64,000 nt of DNA. It comes from Burhinus oedicnemus (lineage: Eukaryota > Chordata > Aves > Charadriiformes > Burhinidae). A model generated the notes under the pieces. The model was not told where the DNA came from and made no database searches. It saw only the letters and a program-made list of their open reading frames with translations. Below, one piece after another: positions 35,475-49,107 of this stretch. Positions within the stretch are counted from its first letter, which is position 1. Every line of letters begins with the position of its first letter. A program made the translations under genes and the position numbers. The stretch is taken from positions 860,477-924,476 of the forward strand of contig VFFE01007604.1 of the NCBI GenBank assembly GCA_008921705.1, in the 5' to 3' direction.

Positions 35475-35680
35475 GGTAGCGGCGGCGTTGCGAGAGCGGG
35501 CGCTGCGCTGCGGTAGGAGGTCGGCGGAGAAGGACGGAGCTGGAGCCGGAGCCGCTTCGCTCCTGCCGCCGCCCGCCNNNNNNNNNNNNNNNNNNNNGGG
35601 GGGGCTGGAAGAGCTGCGCGCGGCGGTTTGTGTCCCCTCCCCTCCCCCGGCTTCTCCTGAGGCGTCTCGTGCTGCCGGTA
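35475..35680 (+). other. NPTN: NPTN exon 1 region, interrupted by assembly gap
   Basis: Downstream of the promoter motifs the sequence is GCGGCGG-rich, like a 5' UTR, up to the 20-N gap at 35578. The NPTN signal-peptide codons and the exon 1 donor are not visible on either side. Exon 2 needs a preceding exon ending in phase 1. The simplest reading is that the start codon, signal peptide and donor are in the gap, whose real length would then exceed 20 bp. This is inference. Confidence 0.55.
35578..35597. other. Assembly gap (20 N) in NPTN exon 1 region
   Basis: Placeholder gap flanked by CCGCCGCCCGCC and a G7 run, a sequence type that is hard to read. It falls where NPTN exon 1 coding sequence is expected. 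Confidence 0.99.
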
Positions 35681-36933
35681 AAATGGAACATCTCCTCCCG
35701 CCTACTAAACCTGCATCTGCTGGGCTGCCTTAAATCATTCATAATGCAATAAAACCGTAGTTCCTTAGCAACTAAAGAGGTCCTCTGATAGGATCGTAAA
35801 AGAAGAAGAAGAAGAAGGAAAAAAACCAAACACCAAAACCCCATCTCTCTTCCTTGTAGGATAGCATGAGCTAAATCTAGCGCGGCATACCTCCTCCCTG
35901 ATGAGTTTGCAGCCAAGTGTGTGACAATTAGTGGCAGAACGACGTGGGGCCAAGAGGCTGGCCTGGCCGAGAGTGAGCCTTCTGCTTGAAGGAAGGTCCT
36001 GCAGCGCTTAGGAAAATGCATGGCTAACCATGCCATCTCGAAGGTGGAGAGCGAGCCGTGGAGGCAGGTTTTGTCTGCCCCAGAAGTGCCCCAGCACGGT
36101 CTTCCTGGGGCGGCTTCTTGTGCAGCATCATGGTGAAGCTAATGTCAGGGATGCTTTGGCACGTAAATGCTGCAAAGGGCAAGGATCTTGGCTCACAAGA
36201 GACCCCCGTCTGTGTGTGTGCAGAAAATTCACCTAGAAGGAAGGGATACCATACCAATATACCAAGCCCATGCAAGGTTTCGTCGTTCCATCCTTCTTCT
36301 TCCTTTCTGCTCTGCAGATATTACTCAGTCCTAGTGTTTTCCTTCCATTGAGGTGAATTTTGCCTTGCTTCAGCTTCGTTGGCTGTTTGCTCTAGAAGAA
36401 ACATTGAGGCTTTCAGTGTATTTGATAATAATAGGAGAGATGTAAACGAGAGAAACAATGTCCCAAAGATCCTAGATCAGAATTTTTGCTTTAGTATGTG
36501 CAGATTTTGCAGTCTGAAACCAGAACGGAGCCCCGCGTCTGTTAACCAAACAGGAGAAGCTTTGCCATCCACACTATAAGAATGAAAACTGTAGGCTCTC
36601 TGCAATGTGAAGGACTTTTTTTGGAGCCTAAAAAAGTCTGGGCAAATTCCACTGGAATTCGGTGGGAATTAGGGACCTGACTTCTGTGAGCTCCCAGGAA
36701 CATGCTAGTTGGGCTGACTTATGGATAAAGTCTGGTTCTCTGTTGCAGAGATGCTGTCTGCTTCCTGTGAGAGCTGTGTCATCTGAGCATCATCGTGGCA
36801 GGGTTAATCTGCCTGTGCTGTGTTTCCCCTTGTATTTGGGTGAAGCGAGGTGAGCAGTCTTCAGACATGGGAGTTAAATGGGTCGTGTGCCTGAAGCTGT
36901 TCCTGTGCAGAGTTAGCAGGCAAGGAGTCTGGT

Positions 36934-36960
36934 GTTATACCAGCTGGCAGCTGGTATAAC
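36934..36960. repeat. Perfect 27-bp palindrome (13-1-13)
   Basis: The left arm GTTATACCAGCTG and right arm CAGCTGGTATAAC are exact reverse complements around a single G. Each arm contains a CAGCTG E-box. It could form a small cruciform in DNA or a hairpin in the NPTN pre-mRNA. Confidence 0.95.
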
Positions 36961-39900
36961 AATTCCAAATAGCTGGTAAGCAGTGCAAACGTGGTGTTTG
37001 ACGGTAGTTATATGTCTGGATATGAATGAAATAAATTTTTGGGATACATGGAAGGCTTCAGCCTCTCTATGTCTTAATCATGACTTCCATTCCTGACATG
37101 AAGCTAACCAAGCAGTAGCAGATCTTGGCATAAGGTAAGACTGCAGACCCCAGGTGTATCCTGAAAGCTTATTAATTTTTATTTCACTTTCGAGCCAGGT
37201 GAAGGGTGGAGATCTTTCTGAATAGGGTTCATTGCCACTGTTGGTTTTTTTACTCCAATTTGAATACTGTTGCAACAGAGGGAAACAAATTTGAAGCTTG
37301 TAGGCCTTGCTGCAGAGGAACTGTTTTCTTTCAGCAAATAACGACCAATGAGATGCTTCATGAAACAGAACGATTCCTCTTTTGCTTTGGCATGAAGGAT
37401 AGGTACAGCCATTTCCTGAATCATGTATACTCCTTGTAAGTCATTAGAAAAATGATGTGGTTTGAACAGGCATGTGCAAGTATGTCAGTGACAACTCCTT
37501 TAAAAACCCTGTATCTAACACACCGGTGTGTGCTTTGAAGGTACACAGAAGGATCTCAATGTATATATGCAAGAATTGCATTATCTATTATTGATGTGAA
37601 GCCATCAGTGTAGTGAAAAGTGATAGTTCAAGTGCTGTTGAACATACAGTAACACCACGTGAGTTTAGGATGATAAAGGAATGGTAATGTACTTGTTGAA
37701 ACCGCAGGGCAGGTCACCACTCGCCTGGCACAGAAAATGCCCAGTGGAATCCTGGGTGTCTGTGGGAAGCAGCCTTTTTCCTGCTTCTAACAGGAGATCA
37801 CTGTTGAATTGCCGGTGATTTTTCCAGAGTTAATGTCATTCAGAATATTTTGAATCAGACTCGCCTATAGATTTAAGCTTACTAAAACTAGAAGTAGGTT
37901 TTTGACACTTGTATGGATTATTTTTAAAGCTCTTGCATAAACACCTAAAGATCACAGAAAAAATTCCATGTCAGAAATTTAACTTTTCCTGTATGTTCTT
38001 CTGAGAAACTTGTCGGGTTCTTCGAGGCTACATTTCTGATGCACGCCAGCTTGTCAGTTGTATCCAGAGCATAGTTTAGATGAAGTGACAGAAAGGAAGG
38101 TTAGAAGAGAGATGAGGAAGCATGGGGAGGAACAGCTGGAAAAAGCCAGTCTGTCAAGATGATCTGTGTTAAACCTGTAGTTTCCAACTGGTATTTGTTG
38201 GAAAATCACTTTAGTGCTTCAAAACAGACAGCATCGTCTTTACGGAATGGTGCTTGACTTGCTGCTTGGTGATGAAGAACATGCCTTTTCCATGCAATTC
38301 CTTTGCAATATCTCTGTTTCTCCAGCTGCTTGTTTAAAAATAAAGACTTCAGTGTACTAATACTTTCACCTTAGAGTGTTTGGATTTAAAGGAGCATGGC
38401 TGTATTTTTACTGGTGTTTAAAATAGATGCTTGGACTGCCCCCATGGAATCCACAGTGTTTCTTCAGCACACCAATGTGTGAGTTGAATTGTTAGCAAAT
38501 TCTCAAGTTCTCCCCTTTTCAGAGCTTTGGTCTGGCAAAGTGCACTTAAAACCAGACTTTATTGTTTGTTGTGTGGAGGAGGGAATTCTTAAACATCACA
38601 ACATTTTTAAAACTGAAAGCTGACTTAATAAGATTGCTTGGGTTATTCAAAGCTGGACATAAGTGGAAATAAAAGCAAATTAAATTAAGTGGTACTTGTT
38701 CAGGTCTACTCTCTTCATCCTCTGTTTGGATGAATGAGAAGGAGCTAACTAGCTGGCTAAATATATGGAATGTGGCTTTTCTGTTGGCAGAAACCAGTAT
38801 AGAAATGGCCATAAAATCAGGAAAGAGGATCTTCTTAAAATGAGTTGCTTCTTGAAAGAGCAAGTGGAAAACCTTCTTTATATCCTTATAATGCTATTTC
38901 TGACTGCTGATTCTCATCCATTTTGCACCGACTGTATTCTGACATGATTTTAATGGTCCCCAGGTAAAACTAAGAAACAGCTTCATACAGCATTTATGGA
39001 GTGTGGGTGTGGGCTGAGCATCGAGGAAAATGTTCAAAGTTCTGTTCTCTTTCCCACTATTGCTATTCTCTTTCCTCCTACAACTCCCTCATGAGAAACT
39101 TAAATACAAGCAATATGACTAACGTGTATACACTTGAAAAATACACAAAATTCTGACAGATCTCAGCTAACAGGTAAAGAGGTAATAACTGCTAGTACTG
39201 ACATTTCAAACAATAGTTTTAATTATGTCAGAGAAACAGGTCGAAGTGAGGGACTCAGTAGAACTACTTTTCAATGATGAAATACATTAAGAGTGTGAAC
39301 TGTCCTTACAACTGCTGTATCAATCAAGATACTGCTGTATCAAGACTACTTCTTGTTAAATTAATGAATGAGGTGCATTCTCTCCTTCACAATGAGCCAT
39401 TTCTTTTGCTGTAAGTACTGCTTTAGAGGAGGCAATTGTAAAAACTTCCATTGTAAAGGACAATGCTAGCCTGTGATTCATCCTTGGGTTGTAAAGTCAA
39501 AGTGTTCAAACTCTTCTTTAACTTCAAGTACTGGAGGTGCTGCAGCTCCCACTGTTAAGATTGAAAGTTAGGTAAACTGTTTCTGCTTATCTGTTAGCTG
39601 GAAAGGTCTGTAAATCTAACCTAAACGTGTTTTCCTGTCCTTTTAGGTTTTTTATTCTTTTTATCTATGCAATTTAGAGTGGGACGAGGGTGTTACCTTT
39701 TCATCAGAAGTTGCTTTCTGTACTTCTCCAGATTAATTATCATGGTTGTTCTTGGTAAGTTGTATTTTCCTGGCTGTTCCTGATGCTTTTCTGTGGATTT
39801 TCTTCAGTCATGTTTTCAGGAGTGTGATGGGTAAAATTGGACACACTTCCAGCTGGGACCAGACCAAGATTCAGTGGAGTGGAAGGATCACTCAATGTGT

Positions 39901-42900
39901 CTTGCATATGGCATTCGCGTTTGCATCACAAGACAAATGGTTTCTTATAGTAAAACATTTTTTGCCTCGTGTCCAGTGAGATCCTTTGTGGTGATCAGAT
40001 CTTACATTGCAGGACTACTACTTTGCATTCCTTTACTGCCTAAACCAAGCAGTTCTTAGATGTTCTTAAGTGGCATCTCACCTACTTCTGATATCTTCCC
40101 CCGGTTGTCAAAAGTCCTATTTTATCTTCTCGAGCGTGAACCTCTACTTTAGCTTGCTTTGGTTTTATCAGCTTAAGGGACCCACTAGCCCATCATCTAG
40201 GTTTATTTCATTCTGTTTTCCATCTACTTGTTCATGTACTATTATCTCATAAAAAACACGCACATGGTACACCAAGCTACATTAATGAGATTTTATTTTT
40301 GGTTATGAGGCTCTTGTATAGGGCAGTATTAAAAGCTTTACTAAAATTAGGAAAACTGTGTCTGTTCTTTCTCCTCTAGGGTCACCTTTGGTTTTTATTA
40401 ACTTTATAGTACGCGGTCTGATTGTCATGGGTAAGCTGTATCAAACCACAGGTACGCCGTACAGCTCAGTTCTTCCCTCCCCCAAGCCCTTCTCCATTTT
40501 TGGGCACTTCCAAGCAGATTTCTTTCTGGAGACTGAAATTGGATTGACTGGTCCGCAATCCCACAGTTGTTCCATTTTAATGTTTTAAACATGGGCACTG
40601 TCTGCCCTTTTCCATTCGCCCATCTTACACAAGTACTGCAGGAGTTGAATTAAACCCAGCAGCTTGACACCCCCAAACTTTCCAAAGCAACCTGTAATCC
40701 AGTTTTAGAGCTGTTCCCCAACACTGTTTATCAGTATGATCATACTTTGTTTTGCATGGCGTATGTGATAGCAGGCTCTCCTTCCAGTCTTTTCTGTGCA
40801 CTTGAGCTTTCTGCCCGTGCCAAGGTTGCGCTGAGGCTGTTTGCAGAAACCCACCAGTGGTTAAGGTGCTGCTCCTGCTGCCCAAACTGGGGGCTGAATG
40901 TGCAGATTTAGTATCTGATCCTACACGCAGTCCTTTAGATGCTTGAGGACAGCCTTTATGTATTCAGTTAAACTTCTTAAAAACAAGCTGCTTGTCAGTA
41001 TTTCGTGATTGTAGTGGCTTGTTTTTTTCCCCACTTAATTCTAGAATATGAAACCTGCCTTGTATAAAGCTGGAGGAGGGAGAATGGCTGTTAAAACATA
41101 ACTCTGGGGTTATCAAAGCTCCATGTCAAGTATAATATCCAGTTGTTCAAAACATAATTATCTGAAACATTGTTTGTGTGCCTTTAAAAATCTTACTTGA
41201 TATGTTAAATTTATTTTCACTCTGTAAGTTAAACACTTTTTTGATGTCTTGTACTGCATGGGCTTTTTTTGATGTTGAAGGAGATTGAGTCTAAACTAAA
41301 TATAATTTCAAATCTGGATTGAACGTCTGTGTCTGTGTCAAAAATGGGAAGTATTTATCCCCTAGTAAGATAACTGCTGTAGACTTTTAAAAATTCATGC
41401 CCTGTTGATAAGCTTGAAGCTTATTTAGGTCACCTGTGTGGTTGAAGTCACCAACTTATGCACTGATGCAAACTCATTCAAGAAAAAAGATAGTGACTTT
41501 TGAAGCTGTGAAGGCTTCTTCATCATATGGCATCAGAAGCTGTAGATCTCTGCTATAATTAAGAATGGGAAGTTTTTTGAGAGTAAGATGGTTGGGGTTT
41601 TTTTTCCTGTTCAGAATGCGGTGGAAAACAGCACCATCGTGTCAGTGTAGTATTTTGCTGCTGGAAGGTGTGTACACGTGGTGGAAAGTGTGAACAGTGG
41701 GCTCTGATCCTGGGAAGCAGATGTTGAGTAAATATGACCCCAAATGGCACGCTGTTGAAGGAGCTGTAGGATAGGAGAGTCTTTATCCTTTTTTTAATGG
41801 CTTTGATGTTGAAATGGGGTAGGATGGCAGAGATCTCTGCTTTGTAGCTGCTTTTGAAGGAGGGAAGAAGAGGCATTGAGTCTGTCTTCCGCTCTTTGGA
41901 GGTGTAGTTGGAACTTCAGTATGTAGGATGGAGTCTCAGAGAGACAATGTTTATTTCAGCTGTGTTAGCTTTTGATATCAGGTTGGAAGGCTTTTGATAT
42001 ATCAAAGAAAAAGCAGGGGCAGGGACATTCTGAAAGAATAAATTTTCCAGATGAGGAGGAGGAAAGTGCTCAAGACAGTAGGTGACTAGCTAAATGGATT
42101 TGTATTATGAGACCTTTTTGTAGAGGAAAATGAGATCATAATGTCCTGTTCTGATTTGAATAAAGGAAAAAAGAAGGTCTTAGATTGCTCTAATTCATAT
42201 CGGCTTGTTTTACATTACGTGTTTTAAAATGCCACATTAATTAATCTGTTGAGCCAAAGTGGTACTTAGTGTAGCTAAGCAGTGTAGCTACTTGCTACTT
42301 CCCACATTTTGTGAATTATTGCTAGCTTTCAGTGCAGATAGGGAATGTAGTGGCTCTCTCTAGAGCTTGTGTGTTTGTTTGGAAACCTAAACTAAATGCA
42401 TTTTCTAACAGGCATCTTGAAGACAAGAGCAAACAAGAGGAAGGGGAATAAAATGGACTAGAAAAGGGAAGGTGTGAAAAGATGCAATCGGTCCAAGACT
42501 TCAGCAGTAAAAGTGGGTGAAAAAAAGATTTAATTCCGGCAAGTTGATAAAACTGACAAAGAATATATTTTAAATTAAAAAAGAGAAAATTGAACTTAAA
42601 TGTCTAGAAAAGAGCTTGACAAGGATTTTGGCAATGCAGCAGGCTCCCAACAGACATCATGGCAGACCAGAGGCAGACCAAAATAATTCGGTGAAGGCGT
42701 ACAGCAGGAGTTTGAAAAAACAGATGCTTCAGTGCATTTTTAAAAACCGAATAGATACCATATTGACTGATCACTCTTGGATTTTTTTCTTTTTGCCTAG
42801 TTTGTTAGAAAAACTTTGTGTTAGTTAACTAGGATAATCTACCTCAGCAGGGTCAAGTTGTAAATGTAGAACTATTTTAATTCCTATTATATTCATTCAA

Positions 42901-44723
42901 AACTCCTAATAATGAATGAAGTGATGCTAAACTGGTTTAAATGCAGTTATAAATTGGAGTTCAGCTGCACTGTTTCTGTTAACCTTGTTTAAATTCATGC
43001 AAGTGTTGTAATGTTAAGAAGCTCTTGTCTTTCTGTGATGCTAAACATAGTGTGTAATGACTGATGTAAGTGTTCAAAATATTACGTGATACCTTCTTGC
43101 TTGAGGAAAATCTCAAATTAATATTACAGCCCAGAATTTAAGAGATTGACGATTGCTCCAGGGATGGTTGTGTAAGTTAGGGTTGCTTGGCTTGGAAAGG
43201 AAAGGAAGGTGCCTTGATACAGGAACTGAGATTGTGAAAGACGTCATGAGAATTGGATATGGGTGGGTTTGTTTTATGTTTTGGTTTTTTAATATATGTT
43301 TTTTAATTCTCAGTACAGTAAAGGATAATTAGTAGACCTGTATTTGAAAAGGGCAAAATAAACACTACGTGGGTATTGCTTTGATCTGTGATACGTAGCT
43401 TTCCATGACACCATGAAAGCTGGTCTCTAGCCTTGGGCACAAGACTGACAAGATTAGCCAGGCTACTGTGTGTGCAAGGATTATCTTTTGCCCTGAATTG
43501 TAAGTGGGTGAGGGTAGCCAGGTGGTAAAAATCCGTAGTGTTACAGAAGATGGACTGATTTTAATTCCCTGTTTGAGCAGGTTAGAATCATTGTTACCAG
43601 GAGGTAATGCAGGCTGACGGAGCAAAGATCAGAAGATTTGTAACACACTGTTTTGCGGTATGGTGTTGATCTTGTCTTCTATAGGTCTTCAAGCAAGGGC
43701 AGCAAATTTCCGTTTGTTGTACTTTGGTTGTTAATTTCTGCTTGAGCTCTTCTAACCTGTATGTAGAGATAGTTTACCTAAGGGAGCATTTCGCAGGGAA
43801 CTTAATATCATTTTGTCATCTCTCCTTTGCTTTAAGCATCCAAGGTTGCGAGCAGCTGACTCCCACTCTCACATTTTATACCACTGTATCTCTATGATTT
43901 TTATAGAAGTGTGATGATATTAATTCACATCTTGGGGTCTAGTTTGAAATGGGAAGAACTTATATCACAATATGTAAATTGAAATCTTTCTTATTTCTGC
44001 ACTGATCCTGACTCTGTGCAGTCCTGTGTAATCTTTATTTAGAAAGGGGAGAGTATAGCAGAAAAAGATTGAAAACTATTCCAGTGAGGTTTGAGGAGAG
44101 AGTTAAGAGTTTGAGATCAAACAAAGCCAAGAATAAATGACGTGGAGGAAAGAAATATATATATAAAGAAAGTCTGCTGGATTTAGTATAGTAAGAAGTG
44201 TGGTAAGGGATGTACAAATTGCAGGTTTAAGCCAGTTAGTCATCAAATAAGCAAACTTTTGTTCTGAGCGTGAAACATTATCCTGTTTCTGGAGTTGGTA
44301 GCTGATGACTTGCAGTGTAGGCTCTATCAGGCAACTTAGTTTACACTTGTGATGGATGACTTGATGACTCTAGGAAATAAATAGGAAGCTCAGAATTTGG
44401 AGATACGACTTTATTCTGTGTTTGCATATGGTAAAACAAGTTCTGCAGCAAACTTCTTCCTCTTGTTATGACTGCCAGGCTACATAAACAGTGACTTCAG
44501 CAGTTAGTTGCTGTTGAGGCTTACCACTTCACTAGAAGAGAGTTGCCTTGGGGAAGTGATTTCAGAATCCCAAAGCACCTGAACATCGAGGTTTTGTGAC
44601 TCAGAGCCTGTCTGCACCTGGTCTTTGGAAGTCTCCTCTGGATGGATTCCTCTTCTGTATTTATGTATGTTGGGAAGCTAGATACTTGGCTGGTCTGGCT
44701 TTTTTGTTGTGTGTGTGGGGTTT

Positions 44724-44744
44724 CCCCCCCCCCCCCCCCCCCCC
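44724..44744. repeat. Homopolymer C21
   Basis: An uninterrupted run of 21 C on the plus strand after a GT-rich tract. It is prone to sequencing and length error. Confidence 0.95.
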
Positions 44745-45410
44745 ACTGCTTTTTCATGCTGAGGAAGAAAAAGTCTGTCAAAGTGAGCAGCACCATTATT
44801 GGTGCTGCGCTGTATATGACCCATATAGAAATGAGTGATTTTTATTTAACCTAATGGTAAAATCTGTGTCTGAGGCATACTGCGGGACTTGGTACAGATA
44901 CTTCCAAACTGCAGGTGCAAGGATTGTCATTGGCAGTTGGTTGAACAAATAGATGTTTTGGTTATAGTCGGGAAGCTTTTCTTTTGTACAATTGCTCTGA
45001 ATCTGCACTAAGAGAAACACATTCAGGTTGCTGCTCCCTCGGTACTTAATTTTGCTTTAAGAAGTGGTATGTGTGGTGCCTGTTTGGTCCCCATAATCTA
45101 GAAACTAACACTGCCAGTTATTTCTGTCTATCTTATTTCATTCAGGGTACTTTACCCTTTTGCTCTTACGAGCTTCCCTACTTTGCACAGGCCTGGGGAT
45201 GATCATCAGTCTCTGGTCTGACACCAGTGTTCTCAACTTGCCAAAAAAGAGTCGCATTTCACAAAACTGTCTTCTCTCCCTTCTACTGTATTTGGGCTTG
45301 TGTTTCTGTTGATGACTGGCGCCCATCATATAATGCTTTAGATGTCGTTCACCTTTGGATTTCCCCTTCCACTGTAAGTGCTATCGCCTCTGACACTTGT
45401 ATTTTTTAAG

Positions 45411-45480
45411 TATTTGAGCCAATTCTTTCTTTAGGCTAAGAATTCCATTTTTTGTATTTGTGCCAATTCTTTCTTTAGGC
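45411..45480. repeat. 26-bp direct repeat at 44-bp spacing
   Basis: The 26 bp segment beginning TATTTG(A/T)GCCAATTC and ending TTTAGGC occurs at 45411–45436 and 45455–45480 with one mismatch, a local duplication inside NPTN intron 1. Confidence 0.9.
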
Positions 45481-48400
45481 AAAATGGTTGGGAATGATGC
45501 TTGAGTACCTGGCTGTAACCATTTGGTACTGTGAGAACTTTTCTGCTTGTTGTCAAATGTGATGGTAGCATAAATGTGTTGATTTTTTTTTTTTTCATTT
45601 CCTTCTATTGTGTTATTTGTGTTTAGATTGGTTATGGCGCAGCTCTCCCCATTTTCCCCCTGTAACTTTGACAGAGAGGACAGCATGGGGTAATGCAGTG
45701 TTCCCTTCCTGGCTGTTTCCTTTGAGGAACAAACTGCTTGAATTAGATGGGACAGTTCTCATATCTTCCCAGTTTTGAGGGTACTGAACCTAGTATGAGA
45801 CTAAGATATACAGTATTGATGGTTTGCTTTTGGATTTAATTAGTTAAATTTTTAACTGAGAGGTTTTTCAGCAGTTTGCTGCAAGATCTGTAGTGCTCAG
45901 TAGCAACGTATTGTCTCATTTAAGGGTACAAGATAGATTTAGGCAAAGCTGCATGTTTTGGGTCTCAGACTTCCAAAGCTCCTATTTTTAGCAATAGAAG
46001 GATCAATTTAGTGACCCCAATCTTCAGCCATATGGAGTAAGGAAAAAAAAAAGTTGATTTTGGTTTCTGGGAAGGGAACTGATTGGGAGAATGGAGCAAA
46101 AATGACAGGACAGAGAGAAATGGCTTTTAAGGAGCTACAAATAATGGCCAAGGCAGGAACTGTAAAAGGGCATGGATGAATATGGTACTGCTTAGAATAT
46201 TCTCTTTCCCTGTACACCTCCATCTTCAGCTTCTCAAATCTTGCTTTAAGTAAATACAGTAAGGTATGTGGCTTTTTAGTAAGTGTCCAGGAGTTACAGT
46301 TTGTCAGTGGCCTAATTCGTATTTTTCAGCAAACCATTATGGCATTTTGTTTGTTGTCCCTTTATTTATGCCTCTTTTAGGCAGCAAATTAACTACAGAG
46401 ATTATTTACCCTTTTAACAGGACCTACCAAATGTTAACCTGGCATTGGCTGCCCAGTTAGTACCAGTAAGAGTGTGCCTTGTCCTGCATTGCTGCTCTCC
46501 TGTTTTGGAGCCTTGGTGCGACAAAAAGAAGTGGATTTATAGTTCCCAAAGAGTTTTCCAAATATTACACTGTCGTCCTCTTTTTGCAAACTGAACCAGA
46601 GCTCTTGCTGCTCAAAGATGGAAAATTACTAAATAAAGGTTTTCGGTTTCTTTGTGGAAATGTAAACTTGCTCTAAGATGGCAATGAGAACATCAGCTCT
46701 GGTTTAGGACAACCCTCAGCAGCAAACTCTTGAAGGTTGGCAGAAGATCACTATGTTCGCTCTGTTCTTACATTCTTGCCATGACCACCATGGTTAAAGG
46801 CCTGGCACAGGATAGATTCTTTCAGTGCTTTCGCCTGATCTCTAGTAAAGTATTTGAAAAATACCTTTTAATGCTTTTGTAAAATGACTGCACAATTGAA
46901 TGTGGTCTTTGGTTCAAGAGCACATGAAAGACTTCTTAGTGTCGTCATTGTGTTAAGTACGACAGCTCTTTAATAGTGCTATGATATAAAGTAGATGGAA
47001 ATACCTTTTTTTACTTGAGTTTAGGGAGATGATTCAAATTAGATTTTAACCAGATTTTTTTGGTCACTAATTATATTTTTCTTAAACACCAAAAAATCTC
47101 TAAAATGTAGTTAAGCAGCCATTTAGATGTCTCAGCTGTGGGACTGGATCGCCTGGTGTCTTGAATAGGCTGGACTTGAGCTCTCCTAATGGTACCAATT
47201 TTATAGTGAAGTCATCTCAAACACTTGCCTTTCAAGCTTCTGGTTTTTACTCCCATCAAGCTGTCTGTGTAATATGTTGTATTGGTGATGTGGTGTACTG
47301 TTGCTGAGCTCAAAAACTCAGAAGAATTTCCAAATTAGTGTTAAAAGACTGCTTAGTGAACTGTTAGGGGGCTTCGCTTTCATTCTTGCAGAACCCTTAG
47401 AGCAAATACAGTTTTTGGGTTCCCCCCCCTCTATAATTACTATTGGTAACATGGTGGTGTTTTGTAAATTTTCTTCTTTATACTGAAAAAAGGAACAGGT
47501 TTTTGTCAGTATTTTTTGTCAGCTCCCTTTTATGCTGCCTACTTGAAGAGTCCAAATCTGCTTGGCCCTTAATTGAGTTGCTTCTTTTGCTGCGAAAGAA
47601 ATAGGAGTAGGGGAGCCTTTGGGCAATCAGCAGAGGAGGGCTTCAAGTTGTGTTTAAAGCTGTAGGGCTGACTCTCTTAGCTAGAAAACCCAGAAGCTCA
47701 AAAATGGACCCCTTTAGCCATGACTGCCAATTTGGGGGGGTTTGTTGCCCTTCAGCACGTAATTTGTGTGGGGACCAAGTTATGAGATCTCAATGGCTCG
47801 GCTCCATGTGGTGAGGAGCCTTTGGCTGCAAGAAGGTGGTTTCCACATGTGGATTAGGATGCACACTGTGGGTAATCACCAGTTAGGCTTGCATTAGTCT
47901 TGGCTGATATTGAATTTGAATTTCATCTCATAAATAGCGATATTTGGTGCTGTAGAGGAGCTCTTCTCAGAAGTTTATTTTTGTACTAATAATCTAAGCG
48001 GTGTCAGTAGGCCATGTGAGATCAAACCCTTGGTCCAATTTATGACATAACCCCGATGCAGCTGGGTACTGGCACAAAGTGGTGGGAAGGACAAGGCTAT
48101 TTCTATTGGCATGTGCTATATACAAGTGATAAGCGTTGGTAGACAGCTTGATGTGCATGTCTGGGTTAGCAAAGCCTTCCTGTGGTCAAAGGCAGGTTTT
48201 TAGAGTAATAGACATGTCAGGGAGAAGCTGAACTGCGCTGTAGAAATGGCTTGGGGGAAAAATATGATTCAGAAATGCAACTTGGAACAAGCATCTCTCA
48301 ATTTGCAAAGGAGTGTAAATCTGGCAAACAAATTGTGGCATCTCTGCTACCGTTTAATACATTTCCTTCCTGCCTTCCTCTTTCCTGTAACTGGAATATA

Positions 48401-49082
48401 ATATGTTCTCCTGGAGAGCAGCCTGTCTTTGGACTGTCCGCTGCCGCTTATATACACTGCATAGCTTGTCTGACCAGGGAGATGAAGACCTGACCTGCTA
48501 GAGGTGTGTCTACTCTGAAGTTAGCAGTTAGTAGGCAGTAATTCTCTCCCTAAAAGAGCATAAACTGGTCAAGTACATAAAGCATCCCTCCTCTAATGCC
48601 ATCTCCTGCAGTAGGGCCAGTATTATACAGGTTGTCATTAGGCAGATCTTGCTCTGTCAAAAGTTGAACTCTGATTTACATTTAAAAAATGTATTGTACT
48701 TTCTGCTAATAGCATTTCTTGTGCATGTAGAGGGATTTATTTTATTTTTTTTTTTCCTGAATGCCTTGTTCTCAGCCCTGCCTGGGATTGCGTGACCTCT
48801 TACATAATCCAACAATTCTGTAAAGGGCATTTCTTTTAAAAGGTCAGTGTATTAAAATGTCTGGCTTCTTCATCACGGATGACATGGAACAGCTCATACT
48901 TCTGCAGAATGCATAAAAGGGAAAAAAGTTTGCCATTCAGTATGTACTTCCTTCATGCTCAAGAGAAATGTAATCAGTCTCCTTTCAAACACACCTTTGC
49001 TGGATCCCAAAAGGTCAAAGCAAAACCTTTAGCCCTCTAATGGCTGAGGATTTTAAATAACTAATCTGAACACATGACACTC

Positions 49083-49107
49083 TTTTTTTTTTTTTTTTTT
49101 TTTTTTT
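49083..49107. repeat. Homopolymer T25
   Basis: An uninterrupted run of T on the plus strand within NPTN intron 1. No retroposon body was recognised next to it. Confidence 0.95.

Larger units (their letters stand above)
35240..35680 (+). promoter_or_regulatory. NPTN: NPTN CpG-island promoter
   Basis: A dense cluster of CpGs in an otherwise AT-falling region. It carries three promoter motifs in order: AACATGGCGGC (35331–35341, YY1-like), CACGTGAC (35375–35382, E-box/bHLH-ZIP type) and the palindrome TCTCGCGAGA (35465–35474). There is no TATA box, as expected for a broadly expressed CpG-island gene. Assignment to NPTN rests on NPTN exon 2 lying downstream on the same strand with no other plus-strand gene between, and on the divergent CD276–NPTN order known in mammals. 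Confidence 0.8.

Noticed and set aside
35248..36036. Frames crossing the gap (161 codons plus strand, 213 codons minus strand) as coding genes
   Set aside because: They read through unknown bases in a CpG island. Neither resembles the NPTN signal peptide or any known protein.
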